Shown piece by piece: positions 1-7,433 of a DNA stretch of 13,432 nt. The position numbers and the translations under genes were made by a program. The DNA comes from Methylococcaceae bacterium. GTDB lineage: Bacteria; Pseudomonadota; Gammaproteobacteria; Methylococcales; Methylomonadaceae. Below the pieces are notes generated by a model. That model was not told the origin of the DNA. It ran no database searches and saw only the letters and a program-made list of their open reading frames with translations. Where the stretch lies: contig CANNNN010000027.1 of NCBI GenBank assembly GCA_947506075.1, forward strand, positions 1 to 13,432, in the 5' to 3' direction. Positions within the stretch are counted from its first letter, which is position 1, and the number at the start of each line of letters is the position of its first letter.

Positions 1-182
1 TAATAAGTTGTTGTTTATAAAGAATAATCGAGTTACATAAGGATTAATTAACACGCATTAAGAGTGGCAAAAAATTTTCGAAATTTTTTCACTATTTTTT
101 TTCGCGTTCTAAATTTCTTGCTCCTGAAAAACTGGGAAACTTCAGTTGAAAGAAACTCGTTATTTATATTTTGGAACACCCG
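1..182. other. AT-rich leader upstream of the oxidoreductase gene
   Basis: This stretch has no credible gene. It is strongly AT-rich and holds one obvious structure, the A/T hairpin at 69-89 listed separately. A TATATT hexamer lies at 165-170, but it sits too close to the start codon and lacks a good -35 partner, so I do not call a promoter. I looked for the paired hexaloop hairpins of an ANTAR-type nitrate antitermination leader and did not see a convincing pair. Confidence 0.4.
69..102 (+). terminator. AT-only hairpin followed by a T-tract, possible terminator
   Basis: Bases 69-77 and 81-89 are perfect inverted arms of nine A/T pairs around a TCG loop. GTG at 64-66 and CAC at 90-92 can extend the stem if GC at 67-68 is bulged. 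A run of eight T follows at 95-102. The layout resembles an intrinsic terminator for a gene upstream of the window, or an attenuator in the leader of the nitrate genes. The stem has almost no GC pairs and would be weak, so it may be only AT-rich upstream DNA. Confidence 0.3.
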
Positions 183-1403
183 ATGAAAAAACGCTTGGTC
201 GTGATCGGCAATGGCATGGCAGGTATGCGTACCGTAGAGGAACTGCTAACTGCCGCGCCGGATAAATACCGCATTACCGTCTTCGGTGCTGAACCTTACG
301 GAAACTATAACCGTATCATGCTGTCGTCGGTGCTGTGCGGCGAGAAAACCATCGAGGATATTGTGATCAATGACCGTCAGTGGTATATCGATAACGGTAT
401 TACACTGCATGCGGGCGAGGCTAAAACCGTGGTCTGCATAGATCGAAAAAAAAGGGATGTCTATGCGCAAGACGGCACGGTTGCGAGCTATGACCGACTG
501 CTGATCGCGACCGGTTCCAAAGCTGTTATACCGGATGTTCCCGGTAATAACCTGGAGGGCGTGATCAGTTTCCGGGACATATTCGATGTCAATAAAATGC
601 TTGGCTACAGTCGTAGCCATAAAAAAGCAGTGGTGTTGGGCGGCGGATTGTTGGGGCTGGAAGCCGCTAACGGTCTGGTTTTAAGAGGCATGGACGTGAC
701 CGTTATTCATAATAATGAGGTCTTGCTGAACCGGCAAATGGATAAGCCCGCAGGAAAAATGCTGCAAACGGAGCTGGAAAAACGCGGTCTGAAATTTAGG
801 ATGAGTGCAAAACTCAAGCAATTAACAGGTGATCAGCAGGGGCATATCACCGCCGTCTGTTTCGAGGATGGCAGTCAACTCGATTGCGATCTGTTTATCA
901 TGGCAATTGGTGTACGGCCCAACATGGCGCTGGCCCAGGAAGCCGGGCTTTATTGCGAGCGTGGTATCGTCGTTAATGATACCTTGCAAAGTTACGATCC
1001 CAGCATTTACGCGGTAGGTGAATGCATCCAGCACAGGGGCGATACCTTTGGCCTGGTCGCCCCGCTATTTGAGCAGGCCATGGTTTGTGCCAATCATCTC
1101 AGTGCTCATGGCGCGGCCGAATATGTCACCTTACCGACTGCAACCAAGCTCAAGGTCACTGGCATCAACCTGTTTTCGGTCGGCGATTTTCAGGGCGATG
1201 AGCATGCTGAACGTATCTGTTTTACCGATCCCGCTAGCGGTATTTACAAGAAACTGGTCATTAAGTCTGACAAGCTGATCGGCGCGGTATTGTATGGCGA
1301 TACGGCCGATGGCAGCTGGTATCAGCAATTGTTGGAAAAGGAAGAAAATATTTCGGACTTAAGAGATATGCTGATTTTTGGTAAAGCTTATGTAGGGGGC
1401 TAG
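183..1403 (+). CDS. NirB-like NAD(P)/FAD-dependent oxidoreductase, likely electron donor to NasA
   Basis: The protein (406 aa) is a pyridine-nucleotide-disulfide oxidoreductase. It has an N-terminal FAD-binding dinucleotide fold with GNGMAG at residues 9-14, an internal NAD(P)-binding GGGLLG at 153-158, and a second FAD motif YAVGEC near 276-281. It resembles the N-terminal part of NADH-nitrite reductase NirB, but it stops at about half NirB length. It lacks the siroheme/[4Fe-4S] part, so it should not reduce nitrite by itself. Its position directly before nasA suggests that it passes electrons from NAD(P)H to nitrate reductase, like Klebsiella NasC or Bacillus NasB. No ferredoxin-like cysteine domain is present here; the BFD domain is on NasA instead. 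I chose ATG 183, with a GGAA ribosome site at 173-176; an in-frame TTG at 171 would add four residues. The FAD/NAD family call is very secure, the partner assignment is inference. Confidence 0.9.
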   Translation: MKKRLVVIGNGMAGMRTVEELLTAAPDKYRITVFGAEPYGNYNRIMLSSVLCGEKTIEDIVINDRQWYIDNGITLHAGEAKTVVCIDRKKRDVYAQDGTVASYDRLLIATGSKAVIPDVPGNNLEGVISFRDIFDVNKMLGYSRSHKKAVVLGGGLLGLEAANGLVLRGMDVTVIHNNEVLLNRQMDKPAGKMLQTELEKRGLKFRMSAKLKQLTGDQQGHITAVCFEDGSQLDCDLFIMAIGVRPNMALAQEAGLYCERGIVVNDTLQSYDPSIYAVGECIQHRGDTFGLVAPLFEQAMVCANHLSAHGAAEYVTLPTATKLKVTGINLFSVGDFQGDEHAERICFTDPASGIYKKLVIKSDKLIGAVLYGDTADGSWYQQLLEKEENISDLRDMLIFGKAYVGG

Positions 1404-1506
1404 TTCCCAAGCTCCAGCTTGGGAATTTAGTTTTGGAAGCTCTAGCTTCCTGTGTCGCGAAGCTAGAGCTTTGCACTCTGGGTTCCCAAGCTGGAGTTTG
1501 GGAACC
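1404..1506. repeat. Block of four palindromes arranged as a nested inverted repeat
   Basis: Four near-perfect palindromes fill the gap between the two nitrate genes. They lie at 1404-1425 (TTCCCAAGCT / AGCTTGGGAA), 1435-1450 (GGAAGCT / AGCTTCC), 1457-1474 (GCGAAGCT / AGCTTTGC) and 1481-1506 (GGTTCCCAA / TTGGGAACC). The outer two are reverse-complement relatives of each other and so are the inner two, so the whole block can also fold as one long cruciform. All share an AAGCT core. This looks like a REP/MITE-type dispersed element placed in a non-coding gap. It could also form hairpins in the mRNA that uncouple expression of the two genes. Confidence 0.75.
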
Positions 1507-1525
1507 AGCGCATCACTGATTTCTA

Positions 1526-4168
1526 ATGACTAAAACGATACAAACCACTTGCCCCTATTGCGGCGTAGGCTGCGGCATCAGCGCGAAAGTCGAAAAGACG
1601 CAACATCGCGTTAAAATCAGCGGCGACAGCACGCATCCGGCTAATTTCGGACGGCTATGTTCCAAAGGTTCGGCGCTGGGCGAAACCGTTGAACTGAAAG
1701 GCCGGTTGTTGCAGCCAACCGTATACGGACGAGAAACCAGCTGGACGGAAGCCCTGGATCTGGTGGCCGATTCCTTTATGCGCATTATTGAAGAACACGG
1801 CGCCGATGCGTTAGCGATCTATGGCTCGGGTCAATTATTGACCGAAGATTATTATGTCGCGAACAAGCTGATGAAAGGCTTTATTGGCAGCGGCAATATG
1901 GATACCAACAGCCGCTTGTGCATGTCCTCGTCGGTGGCCGGGCATAAGCGCGCCTTCGGTTCCGATAGCGTGCCGGGCTGTTATGACGATTTCGAACAGG
2001 CTGAAATGATCGTATTGATAGGCTCGAATGCAGCCTGGTGTCATCCGGTCAGTTTTCAGCGGATACGCGCGGCCAAGGAAGTTAATCCTGCGTTAAAAAT
2101 TGTCGTAATCGATCCGCGCCGCACCGCCAGTTGCGATATTGCCGATTTGCATTTGCCGCTGGCCAGCGGCAGCGATGCGAGCTTGTTTAACGGTTTGCTG
2201 CAATACTTGAGCGAACAAAACGCGCTGGATTTAGCTTATATCGAAGCGCATACCGAAGGCTTTGCTGATACGTTGCAGACGGCCGGTATTGAGACAGAGC
2301 AGGTTGCAGACGATTGCGGGCTTAATGAAGCTGCTGTGCAGCAATTTTATGGCTGGTTTGCTAGGCATAAAAAGGTTATGAGTCTGTACAGTCAGGGTAT
2401 AAATCAATCGTCCTCCGGTACCGACAAGGTCAACGCGATCATCAACTGCCATCTGGCGACCGGCAGCATCGGCAAGCCGGGCTGCGGACCTTTTTCGCTG
2501 ACCGGACAGCCCAATGCGATGGGCGGGCGTGAAGTCGGCGGCTTGTCGCATCAACTGGCTGCGCACATGGATTTTTCCAGCGCCGACGATACAGCTCGGG
2601 TCGCGCGATTTTGGCATGCCTCAAACATTGCCCAGCAACCGGGCTATCCGGCCGTGGAGCTATTCGATGCGATCCACGACGGAAAGGTCAAAGCCGTATG
2701 GATTATCGGCACCAACCCGGTCGTTAGCATGCCAGATGCGGATAAAGTCAAACTCGCCTTGCAGGGCTGCGAATTTGTGGTGGTGTCCGATTGCATCAAA
2801 GACACCGATACCACACAGTTGGCGCATGTGCTGTTGCCGGCGCAAGGCTGGAGCGAAAAAGACGGCACGGTGACCAATTCCGAGCGGCGCATTTCACGGC
2901 AGCGAGCCTTATTTAACGCGTCGGGCAGCGCCAAGCCGGACTGGTGGATAATCACCCAGGTCGCGCGGCGCATGGGTTTTGAGCAGGAATTTCATTATCA
3001 AAGTCCGGCGGAGATTTTTCGCGAACACGCTGCATTGTCCGGATTTGAAAATAATGGCTCGCGCGACTTTGATATATCGGCATTTTCGTGCATCACCGAG
3101 CAGGACTATCAGCGCTTGCAGCCGATCCAGTGGCCGGTTAACTCCGCCTATCCGCAGGGTCGGGCAAGATTGTTTGAGGACGGGCGGTTTTTTACGGCCT
3201 CGGGCAAAGCCCAGTTTATTGCGGTCACACCACGCCCTCCGGTCAATGCGCCGGATCAGACTTATCCGCTGATTTTAAATACCGGCCGTTTGCGCGACCA
3301 GTGGCATACGATGACCCGCACCGCGCTGGCGGCGAAGTTGAATCAGCACAAAGTCGAGCCATTTGTCGAGGTGCATCCGGTCGATGCCGAGCGTTACGCC
3401 GTGGCGGCAAACTCGCTGGTGAGACTGAAAAGCCGCTGGGGAGCTATGATCGCCAGGGTGCAGCTTACCGACAGTCAGCTGCCGGGCAGTCTGTTTGTCC
3501 CTATGCACTGGACCGAGCAATACGCCAGCCAGGGACGCATGGGTGCGTTAGTCAATCCGGTCGTTGATCCGATATCCAATCAACCGGAAAGCAAACACAC
3601 GCCGGTGCGTATTAGTGCTTATCAACCCGCCTGGCAAGGCTTTATATTGTCCCGTCGGGAATTGAACATCACCGCGCCGGATTATTGGGTCAAAATCAAA
3701 GGCGAGCAGTTTTATCGTTATGAACTGGCAGGTTCCGCATTAGCTGAGCGCTGGCAGGACTGGGCGCAACAAAATCTCTGCGATAGCGCCGGCGGAATAG
3801 CCCAATGGCAGGAATATCAGGATACAGCCAGAGGCAATTACCGGGCCGCGCGTATCGTCAACAATCAGCTGGAAAGCGTGGTTTTTATTGCCGCCGGGTC
3901 TGCGCTCCCTGAACGCAGCTGGTTAAGCTCGTTATTTGTAAAAGCGGAATTGGAAAAAACCGAACGCATCGCGTTATTGACCGGCAAGCCGCCCGTAGGT
4001 GTCGCCGATGTCGGCGCTATCGTTTGTGCCTGCTTTAATGTCGGCGAAAAAACCATACTTGCAGCGATCAGGGAACAAGGTCTCAAAACCCATCAGGAAG
4101 TTGGCCGTTGCCTTAAGGCCGGGACCAACTGTGGTTCCTGTGTGCCCGAGATCAAGGCGTTGTTGTAA
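1526..4168 (+). CDS. nasA: Assimilatory nitrate reductase catalytic subunit NasA
   Basis: This cytoplasmic molybdoenzyme (880 aa) reduces nitrate to nitrite for nitrogen assimilation. The N-terminal [4Fe-4S] ligands are C9, C12, C16 and C45. The segment NTNSRLCMSS around C132 carries the presumed molybdenum-ligating cysteine of the NasA/NapA group. The molybdopterin oxidoreductase core follows, and the guanine-dinucleotide-binding domain begins near residue 580. The last 50 residues form a BFD-like [2Fe-2S] domain with C834, C836, C869 and C872 (C862 is an extra cysteine), as in Klebsiella-type NasA. There is no Tat signal and no membrane segment, which argues against periplasmic NapA and membrane NarG. 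Length is normal for NasA with the BFD extension. ATG 1526 starts just before the FeS motif; no strong ribosome site precedes it. Electrons probably come from the upstream FAD protein. No nitrite reductase or nitrate transporter lies in the window. Confidence 0.96.
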   Translation: MTKTIQTTCPYCGVGCGISAKVEKTQHRVKISGDSTHPANFGRLCSKGSALGETVELKGRLLQPTVYGRETSWTEALDLVADSFMRIIEEHGADALAIYGSGQLLTEDYYVANKLMKGFIGSGNMDTNSRLCMSSSVAGHKRAFGSDSVPGCYDDFEQAEMIVLIGSNAAWCHPVSFQRIRAAKEVNPALKIVVIDPRRTASCDIADLHLPLASGSDASLFNGLLQYLSEQNALDLAYIEAHTEGFADTLQTAGIETEQVADDCGLNEAAVQQFYGWFARHKKVMSLYSQGINQSSSGTDKVNAIINCHLATGSIGKPGCGPFSLTGQPNAMGGREVGGLSHQLAAHMDFSSADDTARVARFWHASNIAQQPGYPAVELFDAIHDGKVKAVWIIGTNPVVSMPDADKVKLALQGCEFVVVSDCIKDTDTTQLAHVLLPAQGWSEKDGTVTNSERRISRQRALFNASGSAKPDWWIITQVARRMGFEQEFHYQSPAEIFREHAALSGFENNGSRDFDISAFSCITEQDYQRLQPIQWPVNSAYPQGRARLFEDGRFFTASGKAQFIAVTPRPPVNAPDQTYPLILNTGRLRDQWHTMTRTALAAKLNQHKVEPFVEVHPVDAERYAVAANSLVRLKSRWGAMIARVQLTDSQLPGSLFVPMHWTEQYASQGRMGALVNPVVDPISNQPESKHTPVRISAYQPAWQGFILSRRELNITAPDYWVKIKGEQFYRYELAGSALAERWQDWAQQNLCDSAGGIAQWQEYQDTARGNYRAARIVNNQLESVVFIAAGSALPERSWLSSLFVKAELEKTERIALLTGKPPVGVADVGAIVCACFNVGEKTILAAIREQGLKTHQEVGRCLKAGTNCGSCVPEIKALL

Positions 4169-4422
4169 GGAAAAATAATTTTAGAAAACTCAGTTGAGCC
4201 AAGGATAAACACAGCAATCAACTAAGCCTCTCCCTATGCAAGCGGTTTGTTAGCGGTTATCATGGCGGCCAGCACCGATTGACGTATTCTGGAAGTGTGT
4301 GGGTGGGTGCGCTAAGTAATTGAGCGGCAGACTTTTAATGGTTTTTGGCCTAAGCATAAGTCGATAGAAAAGACGCTGCTCGCTTGTCCCAAACCACTGT
4401 ACTGATACCAGGAGATTGATTT
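4169..4422. other. Intergenic region between nasA and the ter genes
   Basis: These 254 bases hold no credible gene and mark the change from nitrate assimilation to Ter functions, so a terminator for nasA and a promoter for the ter genes are expected here. A 9-bp imperfect inverted repeat (4189-4197 with 4218-4226, one mismatch) follows nasA but has no T-run. AGCGGTT occurs twice, at 4241-4247 and 4252-4258, one helical turn apart, which could be an operator; that is speculative. I see no convincing -35/-10 pair. A clear ribosome site, AGGAG at 4410-4414, serves the next gene. Confidence 0.4.
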
Positions 4423-4998
4423 ATGGCTGTTTCACTGACTAAAGGCGGCAATATCAGCCTGTCCAAGACTGACCCGACCCTCAAAAACCTGATTGTAGGT
4501 CTTGGCTGGGATGCAAGACCCACCGATGGCGCTGATTTCGACCTGGATGCCAGTGCTTTTATGGTCAAAGAAGACGGTAAGGTCAGATCCGACAGTGACT
4601 TTATTTTCTACAACCAGACCAAATCCATTTGCGGATCAATTGAACATACCGGCGATAACCGTACCGGTGCCGGAGATGGCGACGATGAATCGGTCATTGT
4701 ATTACTCGATAAAGTACCGGCTGATATTCAACGCGTAGTGTTTACCGTGACCATACACGACGCTGATGCACGTAAACAAAATTTTGGTCAAGTCTCGCAT
4801 GCTTATGTTCGAGTGCTTAATAAAGACTCGGGCAGCGAAGTCGCACGCTATGACTTAAGTGAAGACGCCTCGATAGAAACCGCGATGGTTTTCGGGGAAA
4901 TATACAAACACGGCGCCGAATGGAAGTTTAAAGCGGTCGGTCAGGGCTATTCCGGCGGACTGGCTGCTTTGGCGCGTCAATACGGCATTACTATCTAG
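4423..4998 (+). CDS. terD: TerD-family calcium-binding stress protein (first copy)
   Basis: The protein has 191 residues, the normal size for TerD/TerE. TerD-family proteins are cytoplasmic, bind calcium through conserved acidic residues, and belong to the tellurite, phage and colicin resistance Ter system. Visible hallmarks are GLGWDAR at 26-32, the acidic segment FDLDAS at 39-44, the GDNRTGAGDGDDE loop at 77-89, IHDADARKQNFGQV near the middle, and a C-terminal EWKFKAVGQG segment. It has no signal peptide or membrane segment. AGGAG at 4410-4414 gives a strong ribosome site nine bases before ATG. It aligns without gaps along all 191 residues with the next gene, so the two are tandem duplicates that have diverged, with changes mainly outside the calcium loops. 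The family assignment is certain; which copy corresponds to TerD and which to TerE is arbitrary. Confidence 0.95.
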   Translation: MAVSLTKGGNISLSKTDPTLKNLIVGLGWDARPTDGADFDLDASAFMVKEDGKVRSDSDFIFYNQTKSICGSIEHTGDNRTGAGDGDDESVIVLLDKVPADIQRVVFTVTIHDADARKQNFGQVSHAYVRVLNKDSGSEVARYDLSEDASIETAMVFGEIYKHGAEWKFKAVGQGYSGGLAALARQYGITI

Positions 4999-5032
4999 CA
5001 GTACCCACATTAATAATAATCAGGAGAGAATC

Positions 5033-5608
5033 ATGGCAGTATCACTTACCAAAGGCGGCAATGTTAATCTGAGCAAAGAAGCCCCGGGCTTAAACAAAAT
5101 CATCGTAGGCTTAGGCTGGGATGCCCGTGCAACCGATGGTGCGGCGTTCGATTTAGACGCCAGTGCTTTTCTGGTCAAACTGGACGGTAAAGTGCGTTCA
5201 GATGGCGACTTTTGCTTTTACAACAATAAAGTGGTTGGCGATGGCGCCGTTCAGCATCAGGGCGACAACACCACAGGCGCCGGCGATGGCGATGATGAAG
5301 TGGTCAAGGTTGAATTATCCAAAGTGCCGGCCGATCTGGACAAAATTGCCTTTGCTGTGACGATTCATGACGCCGACGCGCGCAAGCAGAATTTCGGTCA
5401 AGTCAATCATGCCTATATCCGTATCTGCAATGAAGACGGCGGAGCAGAAATTGCCCGTTACGATTTGAGCGAAGATGCTTCAGTTGAGACGGCAATGATT
5501 TTCGGCGAAATCTACAGGGTTGGCGCCGAGTGGAAGTTTAAAGCCGTCGGCCAGGGATTTACCGGTGGACTTGGACCTTTAGCCGCTTCTTTTGGGGTTA
5601 ATGTTTAA
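5033..5608 (+). CDS. terE: TerD/TerE-family calcium-binding stress protein (second copy)
   Basis: This second 191-residue TerD-family protein lies 34 bases after the first, with a strong ribosome site AGGAGAG at 5022-5028, so the pair is very likely co-transcribed. Calcium-site hallmarks are kept: GLGWDAR at 26-32, FDLDAS at 39-44 and GDNTTGAGDGDDE at 77-89, followed by IHDADARKQNFGQV and the C-terminal EWKFKAVGQG. Relative to the first copy, the variable positions cluster around residues 60-76 (the strand before the acidic loop) and at the C-terminus, which may change ligand or partner preference. The protein should be soluble and cytoplasmic. The symbol terE is given for its position as the second paralogue; the sequence alone does not separate TerD from TerE. 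Confidence 0.92.
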   Translation: MAVSLTKGGNVNLSKEAPGLNKIIVGLGWDARATDGAAFDLDASAFLVKLDGKVRSDGDFCFYNNKVVGDGAVQHQGDNTTGAGDGDDEVVKVELSKVPADLDKIAFAVTIHDADARKQNFGQVNHAYIRICNEDGGAEIARYDLSEDASVETAMIFGEIYRVGAEWKFKAVGQGFTGGLGPLAASFGVNV

Positions 5609-5794
5609 AGCTAACTTGTAAAAAACTACTGTTGCCACAGATTCACAGACGTAATCAAGTTTCTGCTGAGCGTTCAGACTAGCTTGTGCTTACCCTTGCT
5701 GAAAGCTACAGGGGTCTAGCAATTTGCGAATCTGTGGCGGTTTAGGTAATGCGAGTTACCCTTCCTACAAAAAACATTTATTGAGGTTATCTAG
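5609..5794. other. 186-base gap inside the ter gene run
   Basis: No gene is visible. The gap is unusually long for this otherwise compact gene run and is largely filled by an inverted repeat (5634-5738, listed separately). A small hairpin, GGTAA / TTACC with a six-base loop, lies at 5745-5760. The ribosome site of terZ is GAGG at 5783-5786. The gap may carry an internal terminator or promoter that separates terD/terE from terZ and the metabolite genes. Confidence 0.45.
5634..5738. repeat. Long-spaced inverted repeat, MITE-like
   Basis: GCCACAGATTC at 5634-5644 is exactly inverted at 5728-5738 (GAATCTGTGGC), and the arms extend to 14 positions with one mismatch (5634-5647 with 5725-5738). The 105-base unit has no coding potential. 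The size and terminal inverted arms fit a small non-autonomous mobile element or dispersed intergenic repeat; no target-site duplication is obvious. Folding in the mRNA could also modulate read-through to terZ. Confidence 0.5.
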
Positions 5795-6388
5795 ATGGCT
5801 ATTAATTTACAAAAAGGACAAAAAATTTCCTTGTCCAAAGAGTCCGGCGGTGCATTGAGTCAGATCGTCATGGGTCTGGGCTGGGACGCGAAGCAGGCCA
5901 AAGTCAGTATGTTGAAAGGCATGTTCGGCGGCGGAAAAACCGATGCCATCGATTTGGACGCTTCCTGCGTGTTGTTTAACGAGCAAAACAAGGTTGTCGA
6001 CACCATTTATTTTGGTCAGCTGAAAAGCCGTGACGGCAGCATAGTGCATACCGGCGACAATCGTTCAGGTGCCGGTGACGGCGATGACGAACAAATCAAA
6101 GTCGACCTAAGTAAAGTGCCTGAAAATGTTAAATCGTTGGTGTTTACCGTTAATTCCTTTTCCGGTCAGACTTTCGATGAAGTCGAAAATGCCTATTGCC
6201 GTATAGTCGATAGCAGTAATAATAACGAAATCGCCCGATATACCTTGAGCTCGCAAGGTTCGCACACCGCGCAAATCATGGCGAAACTGTACCGTCATAA
6301 TGGCGAATGGAAAATGCATGCGATAGGCGAAAATGGCGTTGGCCGAACCATCGAGGCTTTGTTGCCGCAAATTATCATTCATTTGTAG
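5795..6388 (+). CDS. terZ: TerZ-type TerD-family protein
   Basis: This 197-residue member of the TerD family is distinct from the two copies upstream. It has GLGWDAK at 27-33, then an insertion of about 15 residues rich in Lys and Gly (about 34-49, including GMFGGGK) before the acidic segment IDLDAS at 52-57. That insertion, followed by DLDASCVLFNE, RDGSIVHTGDNRSGAGDGDDEQ, VFTVNSF and a closing GEWKMHAIGENG segment, is the pattern of enterobacterial TerZ. The calcium-binding acidic loop is intact. The protein is predicted soluble. GAGG at 5783-5786 serves as ribosome site. Its stop is six bases from the ATP-grasp gene, so it leads the metabolite gene run and may be its functional link to the TerD layer. 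Confidence 0.9.
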   Translation: MAINLQKGQKISLSKESGGALSQIVMGLGWDAKQAKVSMLKGMFGGGKTDAIDLDASCVLFNEQNKVVDTIYFGQLKSRDGSIVHTGDNRSGAGDGDDEQIKVDLSKVPENVKSLVFTVNSFSGQTFDEVENAYCRIVDSSNNNEIARYTLSSQGSHTAQIMAKLYRHNGEWKMHAIGENGVGRTIEALLPQIIIHL

Positions 6389-6394
6389 GCCTCA

Positions 6395-7417
6395 ATGAGG
6401 ATTTGGTTTAATCTTACATTTTCGACTATCCACGCAGTCTTTAGAAATCTCCGCCAGTCGGTTCCAGCTGGCGAAATAACCCTGATTTGTACGCATACCC
6501 ATGCTCATGCCGCCGCCTTTCTGGCGGCGGATGAAAGCTATCTTGAACCGGCTGATCTGAATGAACAGGAATATCTGGAATGGTGCGTAGCTTTTTGTAG
6601 GCAGCGCAATATCCAGCTATTTTGGCCAGGCAAGGCAGCGACCCTGATTGCCAAGCATCATTTTTTGTTTCAGGCGATCGGTGTGCAGGTGCTGTCGGTT
6701 GCGGATTTCGACACACTGAGCTTATTGCATGACAAGGCGGATTTTTATACTGCGTTGACTGCCGATGTTGCGCAAACCATGGACTTTATCGCCGTTAACA
6801 ATCGTGACGGCTTTGATAACGCGGTTGCGAAGTTATCGGTTAAGCATCTTACACTGTGCGTGAAACCGGCGGTTTCAGTGTTCGGCCTGGGTTTTCGGGT
6901 TTTGGATACTCAGCGCGACAGCATCAGCCAATTGCTTAACGGCGTTGAATATCAGATTCCGCTGCAAGAGCTGCGTGAAGGCATGATCAATACGCCGGAG
7001 TTTGCGACCTTGTTGGTCATGGAGCATCTGGGCGGTCCCGAATGGAGCGTCGATTGCGCCGGGCGACACGGCGAATTGCTGTGCGCGGTGCAACGCAAAA
7101 AATCCCAATTACCAGGCGGCGGACAAACCATCGACAATCATGCTGGGATAGCTATCATGGTGAACCGGTTAACCGAGCATTACCGGCTCAACGGTTTGTT
7201 CAATATCCAGTTCAAGGAAGGTGTGCATGGCGTACGTTTACTGGAAATCAATCCTAGACCTTCGGGCGGTTTCGGCATGGCCTGTTTATCCGGCGCCAAC
7301 CTGGCTCAGATCGCATTGCGGAGTATTAAGGGCGAAGCCTTCAAACAGCCGACTATTCGTTATGGGCTTAAGGTAACAGAGATTAATACGCCGGTGGCGA
7401 TGCAGGAAGCGTTGTGA
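6395..7417 (+). CDS. Ter-associated ATP-grasp ligase
   Basis: This 340-residue protein has the features of an ATP-grasp enzyme, which couples a carboxylate to an amine or similar nucleophile through an acyl-phosphate. An N-terminal domain is followed by the nucleotide-binding lysine in VKPAVSVFGLGFR (K157), the adenine-contact strand LLVMEHLGG, and the metal-binding signature LEINPRPSGG near 283-292 (E284, N286). It starts six bases after terZ and ends 16 bases before the next gene, so it lies within one transcription unit. In Ter gene clusters this family occurs with two PRTases, a HAD phosphatase and a CitE-like lyase, as found here. The substrate is unknown; the ATP-grasp assignment is secure, the pathway role is prediction from comparative genomics. 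No clear ribosome site is seen, which fits translational coupling to terZ. Confidence 0.88.
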   Translation: MRIWFNLTFSTIHAVFRNLRQSVPAGEITLICTHTHAHAAAFLAADESYLEPADLNEQEYLEWCVAFCRQRNIQLFWPGKAATLIAKHHFLFQAIGVQVLSVADFDTLSLLHDKADFYTALTADVAQTMDFIAVNNRDGFDNAVAKLSVKHLTLCVKPAVSVFGLGFRVLDTQRDSISQLLNGVEYQIPLQELREGMINTPEFATLLVMEHLGGPEWSVDCAGRHGELLCAVQRKKSQLPGGGQTIDNHAGIAIMVNRLTEHYRLNGLFNIQFKEGVHGVRLLEINPRPSGGFGMACLSGANLAQIALRSIKGEAFKQPTIRYGLKVTEINTPVAMQEAL

Positions 7418-7433
7418 GCATAGAGCAATAATC

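Noticed and set aside
171..182. TTG start for the oxidoreductase
   Set aside because: ATG 183 begins a typical MKKRLVVIGNG N-terminus and has GGAA at proper distance; the TTG adds four residues without support.
246..620. Minus-strand open frame of 124 codons opposite the oxidoreductase gene
   Set aside because: It lies wholly inside a well-supported gene in the opposite strand, has no recognisable domain and no ribosome site; it is a coding shadow.
2231..2617. Minus-strand open frame of 128 codons within nasA
   Set aside because: Its composition follows the reverse complement of GC-rich nasA codons; no family features and no regulatory context.
4241..4258. AGCGGTT direct repeats as an operator for the ter genes
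   Set aside because: Seven-base repeats can occur by chance; there is no promoter match beside them, so they are mentioned only in the intergenic entry.
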